A stretch of DNA of 47,323 nt from Desulfobulbaceae bacterium (lineage in GTDB: Bacteria; Desulfobacterota; Desulfobulbia; Desulfobulbales; Desulfocapsaceae): assembly GCA_024227155.1 (NCBI GenBank), contig JAAELB010000431.1, positions 1-47,323 on the forward strand. The letters are read 5' to 3'. Below, one piece after another: positions 1 to 7,052 of this stretch (position 1 is the first letter of the stretch; every line of letters starts with the position of its first letter). The notes under the pieces are model-generated. The model was given only the letters and a program-made list of their open reading frames with translations. It was not told the origin of the DNA and did not search any database. A program made the position numbers and the translations under genes.

Positions 1-1
1 T

Positions 2-478
2 AATGAGCAAATTAATATTGCCCAGAAATGTACCGGCTGCAGCCATCTTCTCGACAACGATGAAGAGTGGACAGTACCCCGTTGCGTCGATCAGTGCCCC
101 ACCGAGGCGTTACAATTTGGTGAGGAGGCGGATTTTGCAGATTTCATCAAAGATGCTGAACTGCTGAACCCGGATGCGGGTACCAAGTCAAGGGTATACT
201 ACAAAGGCTTGCCGAAAAAATTCGTTGCCGGAACTCTTTATGATCCTTCAGAAAAAGAAGTTATCATCGGTGCGACCTGTACCATGAAAGATGAGGAGTC
301 TGGAGAAGAATTCAGCGATACTACAACCAATTTTGGCGATTTCTGGTTCAAAGAATTAAAAGATGACCGCAGTTATTCTCTGAGCTTTGAAAAAGATGGT
401 ATTACCATGACCATGGAAGGTATCAAGACCGATATTGACCGGGGCCTTGGGGATATCGCTATGGATATGGCGAAATAA
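2..478 (+). CDS. Molybdopterin oxidoreductase Fe-S (beta) subunit, C-terminal part, transhydroxylase-like
   Basis: The frame is open from the first bases of the window, so the 5' end of the gene is missing. The visible 158 residues hold a ferredoxin cysteine cluster (KCTGC near residue 9, then PRCVDQCP near residue 29), which belongs to the electron-transfer subunit of DMSO-reductase-family enzymes. The remaining roughly 90 residues (FVAGTLYD to the end) look like a transthyretin/prealbumin-like beta domain with a TNFGDFWF core. A C-terminal domain of this kind after the Fe-S domain is known from the beta subunit of pyrogallol-phloroglucinol transhydroxylase, and that is the basis for the name. 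The catalytic alpha subunit should lie outside the window. Substrate specificity cannot be read from this fragment. A factor-independent terminator follows 32 bases after the stop. Family assignment is fairly sure; the reaction is not. Confidence 0.75.
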   Translation, partial: NEQINIAQKCTGCSHLLDNDEEWTVPRCVDQCPTEALQFGEEADFADFIKDAELLNPDAGTKSRVYYKGLPKKFVAGTLYDPSEKEVIIGATCTMKDEESGEEFSDTTTNFGDFWFKELKDDRSYSLSFEKDGITMTMEGIKTDIDRGLGDIAMDMAK

Positions 479-510
479 ATGTAGCAGCTGCTTTTTATAT
501 AGCTCGCGAC

Positions 511-555
511 AAAAAGGGCCTGGCCGAACTGTTCTCCCGGCTGGGTCCTTTTTTT
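511..555 (+). terminator. Rho-independent terminator of the Fe-S subunit gene
   Basis: A 16-bp stem that pairs completely when G-U pairs are allowed (511-526 with 538-553) closes an 11-base loop. Its 3' arm runs into seven T residues. It follows the stop codon at 478 by about 30 bases and separates this gene from the convergent phosphatase gene. Confidence 0.85.
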
Positions 556-602
556 ATCTATTGTGATGGACGAAAATCACTTTCCGATCATAGGTAAAGT
601 GT

Positions 603-1850
603 TTAATTTAACGGTGTTATTTTGACGATGATCAGAGTAATGTCGTCTTCCCTGGGGACGCCCGTTGTAAATCTGAAATGATCTTCTAAAATTTGTTCCA
701 GGATAACCTCGGCTGTTTTACTACTATTTCTTCGCACAATATCTTTTAGACGTTCTTTTCCGAACATCTCACCTTTCTGGTTCGATGCCTCATAAATTCC
801 ATCCGTTGATAATATCAGAATTTGGTTCTGCTTAAGCCCATCCATCCTCTGGAGCTGATAGGATTGGTCTTTATCAAAGCCTAACGCCACGCCTGGTCCT
901 TTTAACTCCACAAACGTATCGGTGTATGGATCATACAGCAGCGCGGGATCGTGTCCTCCGCGTACCCAGTTAATTCTGTTTTTATGCCGTTCAATCAACA
1001 GATAAAAGAGAGTCATGAATCGACCAGTCTTTTCCATATCCTCAGTTAATTGCCGATTCAAGGCCATGACAATATTTTCAACAGACCCGGAGAGCGAAGC
1101 TCTCATCCGGAGAAATGCCCTTGCGCTGGCCATAAGAAGTGCTGCATCAACACCATGCCCCGAGATATCACCAATAATTATAGATATGGTATCAGTTCGT
1201 CCCCTCGAATCAGGCAAAAAATCAAAATAATCTCCTCCTACTTCATCGCATGGTAGTGTTTTCCCCGCGATATCAAGCCCATCTACGCCGGGATCTCTTT
1301 CAGGAAGTAAACTTTTTTGTACCTCAGCTGCGAGCTGAAGAGCTTTTTTCTTCTCGTGAATATCAATCACAATGCCCTGATGATAGCACAATCCTGTCGA
1401 TGTATCCTCGTAGATCGATGTTTGATCCTCAACCCAACGAATCTCGCCATCTCCTGTGATAATCCGATAGGTCGTGGTATAATTTTCAACCCCCTGCTCA
1501 ACAAAATTGGCTATCTCATCGAGTGTTCTCTCTGAATCACCGGGGTAGACAATATCCCGAAACATAATTTTCCCACCCAGAAAATCTTCTGGGCTATATC
1601 CAAAAATTGATATGTTTGGAGATACATATACCATCTTGCGTTTATTAGGATCAACTGAAGCCAGACGTCGAAAAAGGACAGCGGGACTGTTTGCCAGGAT
1701 TAGTTCAGTCAGGGGTAATATATCAAAACCTCCCGTTTTCAAATCTCTTTCCTCAAGAAGGCGGCTCAGTTCATCAACTTTTTTCTGGAGCTTTTGATTT
1801 ATCTCTTCCAGTCTACTTCTATCTGTATGTGGTTTTATAACCTTGCTCAT
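603..1850 (-). CDS. PAS domain plus SpoIIE/RsbU-type serine phosphatase
   Basis: This 415-residue soluble protein starts with a coiled coil (residues 10-37), continues with a PAS sensor domain (about 50-170, with HEKKKALQ as the linker) and ends with a PP2C-type SpoIIE phosphatase domain (about 195-412). The metal-binding acidic residues are present: GGDYFD (Asp207), GDISGHG (Asp228), STDGIYEA (Asp350) and EDDITL (Asp402/403). Proteins of this kind usually dephosphorylate anti-sigma-factor antagonists and so release a partner-switching pathway in response to the PAS input. No anti-sigma factor or antagonist is encoded nearby. No Shine-Dalgarno sequence is obvious before the ATG, and an IS-like hairpin lies 28 bases upstream, so expression signals may have been disturbed. 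It is transcribed alone, convergent with the Fe-S subunit gene. Confidence 0.9.
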   Translation of the reverse strand: MSKVIKPHTDRSRLEEINQKLQKKVDELSRLLEERDLKTGGFDILPLTELILANSPAVLFRRLASVDPNKRKMVYVSPNISIFGYSPEDFLGGKIMFRDIVYPGDSERTLDEIANFVEQGVENYTTTYRIITGDGEIRWVEDQTSIYEDTSTGLCYHQGIVIDIHEKKKALQLAAEVQKSLLPERDPGVDGLDIAGKTLPCDEVGGDYFDFLPDSRGRTDTISIIIGDISGHGVDAALLMASARAFLRMRASLSGSVENIVMALNRQLTEDMEKTGRFMTLFYLLIERHKNRINWVRGGHDPALLYDPYTDTFVELKGPGVALGFDKDQSYQLQRMDGLKQNQILILSTDGIYEASNQKGEMFGKERLKDIVRRNSSKTAEVILEQILEDHFRFTTGVPREDDITLIIVKITPLN

Positions 1851-1877
1851 GTGGCTCGATGGCTGGCTGGTGAATGA

Positions 1878-1902
1878 AGTCCTCCCGTAAAGCGGGAGGA
1901 CT
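1878..1902. repeat. Perfect hairpin, possible IS200/IS605-type end relic
   Basis: A 10-bp perfect inverted repeat (AGTCCTCCCG / CGGGAGGACT) with a 5-base loop is followed by a C-rich stretch and a second, weaker G/C fold to about 1932. Subterminal hairpins of this look occur at the ends of IS200/IS605 elements, but no tnpA or tnpB is present. It lies just upstream of the phosphatase gene start. Confidence 0.4.
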
Positions 1903-1932
1903 CAAGAAGCCCCCTTAAAGCGAGGCGTTTAC

Positions 1933-2388
1933 ATGAGAAGATTCCTGCCAGAAAATTCATCCTCAATAACAGATGGTATTTTTTGGATCGAAGTCTAGGC
2001 TGGCTTCGGAGATTATCCAACGATGACTCCACCAGATGGTTCTTTTTGCACTATACCCCACGATACGGTTATATCACAGATACCCTTCATCAATTTTCAA
2101 CAGATATCTATACCCTTAATGTTTGTTAACATTGTTATTAGTAAGAGAAAGTCAATATAGCCCTGACCAGAATAATATTCTTGTAAAGAGTTTACTTTTC
2201 ATGTAATATTTCATACACTAATTCATGTAAACTTACATACAAACAAAACAAAAACTACAACACAAGCTTTAACCACCTAATACAAATACTTTTTTTAAGC
2301 ATTAATCACCAACACAGGAAGTTTTTTTATAGAAATTCAAGGTTTCTAGAAAATCAGAAACAAATTCATCTAAAGGAGGTTCTCCCCC
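1933..2388 (+). promoter_or_regulatory. Leader region of the TRAP operon, with ATGTAA-N2-TTACAT palindrome
   Basis: This gene-free, AT-rich stretch precedes dctP. At 2225-2238 it carries the inverted repeat ATGTAA-N2-TTACAT, preceded about 27 bases upstream by another CATGTAA half-site. That arrangement fits a regulator-binding site, but no regulator is assigned. A strong ribosome-binding site (AAAGGAGGT, 2372-2380) precedes the ATG at 2389. No clear sigma-70 or sigma-54 promoter could be picked out. Confidence 0.4.
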
Positions 2389-3426
2389 ATGAAGAAATTA
2401 TCTGTAATCTTGTTAATGCTCTCGCTCTGTTTACCGCCACTCGCCTTGGCTGGACAAAAGAAAAATCCGCTGGAGGCATGGAAACCCAAATTTGATCCAA
2501 GCGGGGCTAAATACACCTATCTGTTGTCTACTGTGGCCCATCCTGTCATTGAGGGTGCTGCGGTTGGATATCGCATCCGCGATAAGGTCTGGGAAAAATC
2601 TGGTGGCCAGTTGTACGTTGACTTTCGTCCTCTGGGACAGATGGGTGGTGAAAAAGACGTCATCAGTAAACTGAAAATGGGGGCAATTCAGGGGATGCTC
2701 AGTTCTTCAGTTGCTGCCGCCAATATTTCTGATGTGCTTGGGGTTGTCAATCTTCCTTTTGTTATAGACACATTTGACAAACTGGACAGCTTCAGAGCCA
2801 CTCCCGAGATATGGGAACCCTTTGCCAATGGTGCTCAAAAGCAGGGAATTTTAGTTGCTGACTTCACTGGCTATGGACCTTATGGTTGGGCAACCACCAG
2901 TCCTGTTGCTAACTTAAAAGACGCTAAAAGCACAAATTTTCGAATTGCCCAAGCTCCTGTTAACACAGACGTTTACAAAGAGTGGAAACTTAAATTTACC
3001 GTTATGCCATGGCCGGATGTACCCCAGGCCCTGCAAACTGGTGTAATTTCTGGACTCGACCATACAGCAATCGTCTGCAACATCTCTAAAAAGTTCACCA
3101 TTGCCAAATACTTCACAGAGCTCAATTATACCCAAGGCTTGTATGTTCATCTGATCAATAGACGCTGGCTGAAAAAGCTGCCTAAGGATCTACAGGAAGT
3201 TTTAATCTCCGTTATTGAAGAAGAGAGCGCAAAAACCCGTAAATTGACTCGCAAGCAATACGAAGAGGAAGTTGCAAATGCAAAAGAGTCCGGCGTTACA
3301 TTTTTAAAACTATCCGACGAAGATACGGCAGAACTCAAGAAAGGAACAGAACAGGTATTGGACAAGTGGGGTAAAAAAATCGGTCCCGATTACCTCAAGG
3401 CAGTACAGGACAATTTAAAATCGTAG
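2389..3426 (+). CDS. dctP: TRAP transporter solute-binding protein (DctP family)
   Basis: The protein has 345 residues. It opens with a typical signal peptide (two lysines, a leucine-rich core, ALA cleavage site near residue 21) and continues as a DctP-type periplasmic binding protein. Recognisable pieces are the VISKLKMGAIQGML segment near residue 95 and the central FRIAQAPVNTDVYKEW region that usually carries ligand contacts. DctP proteins bind small organic acids (dicarboxylates, sialic acid, ectoine or aromatic acids) and deliver them to the DctQM membrane unit for sodium-driven uptake. The ligand cannot be named from sequence. The canonical Arg that clamps the carboxylate in many members may be Arg185 in FRIAQAP; this is inference. 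It is the first gene of dctP-dctQ-dctM, separated from dctQ by a long stem-loop. A strong Shine-Dalgarno sequence supports the start. Confidence 0.93.
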   Translation: MKKLSVILLMLSLCLPPLALAGQKKNPLEAWKPKFDPSGAKYTYLLSTVAHPVIEGAAVGYRIRDKVWEKSGGQLYVDFRPLGQMGGEKDVISKLKMGAIQGMLSSSVAAANISDVLGVVNLPFVIDTFDKLDSFRATPEIWEPFANGAQKQGILVADFTGYGPYGWATTSPVANLKDAKSTNFRIAQAPVNTDVYKEWKLKFTVMPWPDVPQALQTGVISGLDHTAIVCNISKKFTIAKYFTELNYTQGLYVHLINRRWLKKLPKDLQEVLISVIEEESAKTRKLTRKQYEEEVANAKESGVTFLKLSDEDTAELKKGTEQVLDKWGKKIGPDYLKAVQDNLKS

Positions 3427-3464
3427 CCTTTCGGCAGGGAATTTCTTTCCTACAACTATGATTA

Positions 3465-3500
3465 AAAGAGGTTGGAACATACACCTGTTCCAACCTCTTT
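3465..3500 (+). promoter_or_regulatory. Intercistronic stem-loop between dctP and dctQ
   Basis: A 15-bp perfect stem (3465-3479 with 3486-3500) closes a 6-base loop and ends in three T residues. It starts 38 bases after the dctP stop and ends one base before the first ATG of dctQ. It could protect the 3' end of dctP mRNA or act as a partial terminator, giving more binding protein than membrane subunits. Confidence 0.7.
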
Positions 3501-3501
3501 C

Positions 3502-4029
3502 ATGTATTCAATATCTCAAATGATTAAAAATACTTTCAAAAAAATTGACAGGGCCTTCAAGGAGATTGAAGAATGGTCTCTCTTTATTGCTGTCTGCGTT
3601 GCTCTTCTTACAGCTATGGCAAATGTCATCTTGCGTAAAAGCACCAATGATTTAAATCTCTACTGGTCGGACGAAGTTGTGCGAAAAGTTATCTTTTTTT
3701 CCACATATATTGGAAGTGTCGCTGCAATACGCAGTGGTTCTCTTATTCGTATCGATGCGCTGCCCCAGATGGTGCCTCTGTTACGAAAACCACTGGCATT
3801 GATTTCCCACTGCGCCACCCTCATCTTCTCAGTAATTATGATATATTTTGGCACACAGCTGACTGTCACGATGTACAATGACGAATATGCCCGTACAACC
3901 ACTCTTGAAATTCCCGAATTTTTTTTCTATGTGATCCTGCCGATAACGGGGGTAATGATGTTTTTGCGCACCCTTATTGCCATGTGGGAAGACTGGACGG
4001 GTGAAAAAGATATTACAGGAGGGAACTAA
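3502..4029 (+). CDS. dctQ: TRAP transporter small membrane subunit (DctQ family)
   Basis: The frame is open from a TTG at 3472, but that start lies inside the stem-loop, so the ATG at 3502 (or the in-frame ATG at 3520) is preferred. That gives about 175 residues, a normal DctQ length. Four hydrophobic helices are visible: WSLFIAVCVALLTAMANV, VVRKVIFFSTYIGSVAAIR, LALISHCATLIFSVIMIYF and FFFYVILPITGVMMFLRTL. The short amphipathic start, KKIDRAFKEIEEW, is usual for the family. DctQ is the small partner that docks with DctM and the binding protein. No good Shine-Dalgarno sequence precedes either ATG, so translation may depend on coupling or on opening of the hairpin. The stop is three bases before dctM. 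Confidence 0.88.
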   Translation: MYSISQMIKNTFKKIDRAFKEIEEWSLFIAVCVALLTAMANVILRKSTNDLNLYWSDEVVRKVIFFSTYIGSVAAIRSGSLIRIDALPQMVPLLRKPLALISHCATLIFSVIMIYFGTQLTVTMYNDEYARTTTLEIPEFFFYVILPITGVMMFLRTLIAMWEDWTGEKDITGGN

Positions 4030-4032
4030 TCA

Positions 4033-5319
4033 ATGGAAAACAGTTACCTTCTTATTTTTGCATTATTGCTCGGTTGCCTTGCCTCGACAATTCCTGTTTT
4101 TATGGCTCTTTTTTTCACAGGTACTGTTGGCTTGGTTTATATTGTTGGCTTAGATCCACAGATTGTAATTGAAGTTCTTTACCGCAGTATGGACAAATTT
4201 GCCCTCGTTGTTGTGATGTTTTTTGTACTCTGCGGCAACATAATGACCACAGGCTCCATTGTTGAAAAACTGATCAAAACGGCCAACATTATGGTTGGTT
4301 TCCTCCCTGGCGGCCTCGCCATGGCGGGTGTTCTTGCCTGTGGCTTCTTTGGTGCTATCTCTGGATCCACAGTAGCAACAGTGGTCGCCATAGGCGGATT
4401 TATGATCCCTGCGCTCATCGAAAACGGCTATGACGAAAAGTTTTCTGTCGGCATCATGACCACTGCCCCTGTATTGGGCGTCATTATTCCGCCCTCGATC
4501 GCCATGATTCTTTACGCCATGGTTACCAACGATCAACTTGAAGCTCTTTTTCTAACAGGTTTTATCCCTGGAGCCCTGATAATGTTCTGCATGAGTTTGT
4601 ATGCCTTTTTTTTCTGCAAGAAAATGGGCATGAAACAAAGAGAAAGGCCCACTTTTAGTGAAGTGCTGGCAGTTATGAAAGAGAGCATCTGGGCGCTCTT
4701 ATTACCTGTCCTGATATTTGGCGGAATCTACTCTGGCCTTTTTACCGCCAATGAGGCGGCTGTTGTTGCATGCTTTTACGCTTTTTTTGTCGAAATAGTC
4801 CTCCATCGCGATATGAAGATGGTAGACATCAAAAAAGTTGTGGTCACTTCAGCAATAACTTCGGCTACACTGTTGATTATTGTCGCTGGTGCATCCATCT
4901 TCGGGGAATACCTCACTTTTGAACAGATTCCGGGAAAAATTGCCAATATTGTAGTTGACAATATCGCATCTCCCTGGGTCTTCCTGCTATCTGTAAACAT
5001 TCTATTGATCTTCATAGGTATGTTTATGGACATCATTTCAGCAACTCTAATCCTCACTCCTATTTTTCTGCCCCTGCTCAGTAAATTTGGAGTCGACACC
5101 ATGCATTTTGGCCTGATAATGACCATCAACCTTGGTATCGGCTATTGTACGCCCCCACTAGGAGTAAGCCTTTATATCTCCGGTGCGACAGTGGATCGAG
5201 ATCTTGTCTATGTAACTCGAGCTGTTTTACCTTTTCTGATAATTCAGATCTCAATCCTGCTTCTTCTGACTTTCTGGCCAGACCTCGTATTATTGCTGCC
5301 TCGGCTTGTATATGGTTAA
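4033..5319 (+). CDS. dctM: TRAP transporter large permease (DctM family)
   Basis: This 428-residue, very hydrophobic protein has about a dozen membrane segments. It carries family landmarks such as GGLAMAGVLACGFFGAISGS (about residues 93-112), APVLGVIIPPSIAMILYA (about 145-162) and the C-terminal GIGYCTPPLGVSLYISG (about 371-387), the repeated scissor-helix motifs of DctM. It is the sodium-coupled transport subunit. The Shine-Dalgarno AGGAGG lies inside the end of dctQ, which points to translational coupling. The length matches the usual 425-430 residues. It closes the three-gene transporter; a stress protein gene follows 163 bases later. Confidence 0.95.
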   Translation: MENSYLLIFALLLGCLASTIPVFMALFFTGTVGLVYIVGLDPQIVIEVLYRSMDKFALVVVMFFVLCGNIMTTGSIVEKLIKTANIMVGFLPGGLAMAGVLACGFFGAISGSTVATVVAIGGFMIPALIENGYDEKFSVGIMTTAPVLGVIIPPSIAMILYAMVTNDQLEALFLTGFIPGALIMFCMSLYAFFFCKKMGMKQRERPTFSEVLAVMKESIWALLLPVLIFGGIYSGLFTANEAAVVACFYAFFVEIVLHRDMKMVDIKKVVVTSAITSATLLIIVAGASIFGEYLTFEQIPGKIANIVVDNIASPWVFLLSVNILLIFIGMFMDIISATLILTPIFLPLLSKFGVDTMHFGLIMTINLGIGYCTPPLGVSLYISGATVDRDLVYVTRAVLPFLIIQISILLLLTFWPDLVLLLPRLVYG

Positions 5320-5482
5320 AACCTGAGATTCAACTTGTGCACCTAAATCTTGCATACGCAAAATACAGAAAAAATGAATTATCACTGCAAATTTAGGTTA
5401 AAACGCGGATAGATTGCGTAACCATTTGAGGTTATCGTGTCCCTAACTTACTTATAATTCCAAAAAGAAAGGATATCAGAAA

Positions 5483-5890
5483 GTGAAAATTCTACTTTAT
5501 TGTAAAAACTCTGAGGAAAACGAAAAGGCCGTTCAAATAGCTCTGGAACAAGCCAAAGCCTTTGATGTTTCGGTTCTGTTGGTGAGCTGCATCCAAGGAA
5601 AGCAAGGTGTTCCGACTGAAATAACTGAAAAAACAGCAGCGAAAATAGAAGCTAAGATGCAAGATTATATCGATAACACATTTGCTCCTGCAGGCATTTC
5701 CTGTAGCTCAGAAGTTATTGTTACATCCGGCCCACTTGGTGAAAAGGTTGTCAGCCTCGCGAAAGACAACAAAGTCGATACAATCGTGATGAGCATCCAG
5801 AAAAGATCTAAAATTGGCAAAATGGTTTTTGGATCAAACTCACAGTTCGTTATCCTTGAAGCACCCTGTAAGGTTATAACGATAAACTAA
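5483..5890 (+). CDS. Universal stress protein (UspA family), TRAP-linked
   Basis: This small cytoplasmic protein of 135 residues starts at GTG, with AAAGGA 10 bases upstream. It has the UspA fold: an N-terminal beta strand MKILLYCKNS, the DTIVMSIQKRSKIGKMVFGS loop near residues 97-116 and the final strand APCKVITIN. The loop departs from the G-x2-G-x9-G-S/T nucleotide-binding motif (the first glycine is replaced), so ATP binding is uncertain. Usp genes often sit beside TRAP transporters; TeaD beside TeaABC is the known example, where the protein modulates transport. Its position directly after dctM suggests the same kind of role. A long terminator hairpin follows. Confidence 0.88.
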   Translation: MKILLYCKNSEENEKAVQIALEQAKAFDVSVLLVSCIQGKQGVPTEITEKTAAKIEAKMQDYIDNTFAPAGISCSSEVIVTSGPLGEKVVSLAKDNKVDTIVMSIQKRSKIGKMVFGSNSQFVILEAPCKVITIN

Positions 5891-5900
5891 CCCTCACATC

Positions 5901-5939
5901 AATAAGACCACTGGTGATGGTGACACCAGTGGTCTTATT
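5901..5939 (+). terminator. Terminator hairpin of the TRAP/usp unit
   Basis: A 16-bp perfect stem (5901-5916 with 5924-5939) has a 7-base loop. It lies 10 bases after the usp stop and is followed by a T/C-rich but not pure-T stretch. The stem also begins with AATAAG, so it could act on both strands. Confidence 0.75.
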
Positions 5940-6073
5940 CTTCCCGAATTTATCCTTTTTTCTGCCAGAACCTTTCAACTGCCTATCTTTAATTTGGTAG
6001 TTTCTGACATATCTTCTGCTCGTAAAAAAAACAACAAAACAAAAATGTCTGAATCAAATTTGCCATAGATTAT

Positions 6074-6226
6074 TTACGCAGTAAAGGACATACCTTCGAA
6101 ATCGTTCAAATTGACCTCTTTTCGAGCTTCCCAAAGATTGTAATTGTCTTGCATCAATAACCAGCTTTCGGGGGATCGCCCCAGGACAACAGAAAGTTTA
6201 AGAGCCATCGCCGGGGATACATAAGT
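6074..6226 (-). pseudogene. higA: Fragment of a HigA-type antitoxin (C-terminal half)
   Basis: Read on the minus strand, this 50-residue frame contains VSPAMALKLSVVLGRSPESW followed by a DNYNLWEAR segment. These match the second half of HigA antitoxins (XRE family, helix 4-5 region and the short C-terminal tail). An in-frame stop lies just upstream, at 6227-6229, and no start codon, N-terminal helix-turn-helix or HigB toxin gene was found. It is therefore a relic of a toxin-antitoxin module. A 16-bp perfect hairpin lies immediately beyond the broken end, which may mark the disruption point. Confidence 0.75.
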
Positions 6227-6236
6227 TTAACCATTA

Positions 6237-6271
6237 AGCCAGTAGGGTGCGCAATGCGCACCCTACTGGCT
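6237..6271. repeat. Perfect 16-bp hairpin next to the higA relic
   Basis: The arm at 6237-6252 pairs perfectly with 6256-6271 around a 3-base loop. It is GC-rich and not followed by a T tract. It may be a terminator remnant or a palindromic repeat unit. Confidence 0.6.
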
Positions 6272-6763
6272 ATGATCAGGCAGGCAACTTAATTCCTGAA
6301 CACCCTCCAGCCAAGTGTCCGGAACTTGCGGGGGGGGGGGGCCATCTAGGATAGTGCTTATTTCAGAGGTGCAACAGGAATTATGCGTAACCTGGCTGAC
6401 CTTGCTACCGCTTATTATTGGCAATGCGAATCTCGAATCTGAAATTAAACGAGATTCAGTTAGTATCGAGCAGACTGCCTGACAAACTTTTCCACATAAA
6501 AACAAACGAATCGGTGACAAAGTTGGAGTTCACTTCCGGTTCATAGATACAAGAACAAGGTTCTTTTCATACATCGTTGATGGAGAAGGGAAGCCAGGGA
6601 GCCACTACCCAATCCATGCAATTGTTATAACATGATGATACTGGGGAAGAAATCAGAAAGAGTATAGCAAATCCAGTCTTAGTAGGGGTGCTGTCAGCGG
6701 CAATTGTGCACCTAAGTCTTCAAGCGGGTCGAAAAACTAAACTAACACCCCACAAGGGGGTAT
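6272..6763. other. Gene-free stretch with a 12-base G run
   Basis: No credible coding frame is visible on either strand. A run of 12 G residues lies at 6330-6341. A stretch near 6703-6722 (TTGTGCACCTAAGTCTT) resembles 5335-5355 downstream of dctM, and AACACCCCACAAGGGGG at 6743-6759 resembles the DNA after the first cyclase gene (43056-43075). Confidence 0.4.
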
Positions 6764-6880
6764 AAGTGCCTCGAAGGTCTCACTTCGTTCGCTATCTGTG
6801 GGTAAAAGTAACTTCACGATTTCATAAAGAGTTCCTGAGTTTCTTGTTTTTTATGACAGAAGTTCAGGAGTAAGGCACTA
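6764..6880 (+). repeat. Dispersed repeat B, copy 1
   Basis: The right part (6798-6880) is nearly identical to 39891-39970 and 42085-42155. It contains an imperfect inverted repeat around CCTGAGTTTCTTG and ends in GGAGTAAGGCACTA. The left part (AAGTGCCTCGAAG) is shared with 43105-43153. The ends AGTGCC and GGCACT are inverted, like short terminal repeats. Confidence 0.75.
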
Positions 6881-7052
6881 ATAAGTGATTGACATTTACC
6901 TTTATTTAGGCGAATAGTTATAGGCATATGCTCTAAATAACAAATAAAGGAGGTGGTATAAACAGTTCAAAGTTCTCCAGATAAACTGAGCTTGATTGCT
7001 AGGCAGGCCTGATTGATCAAACATCCATAGTCTTATTAAAAGGAGGAAAACT

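Noticed and set aside
3472-3501. TTG start for dctQ
   Set aside because: It lies inside the 5' arm of the intercistronic stem-loop and adds residues not typical of DctQ.
6263-6520. 85-codon minus-strand frame across the G tract
   Set aside because: Poly-proline comes from the G run; there is no ribosome-binding site and no homology that could be recognised.
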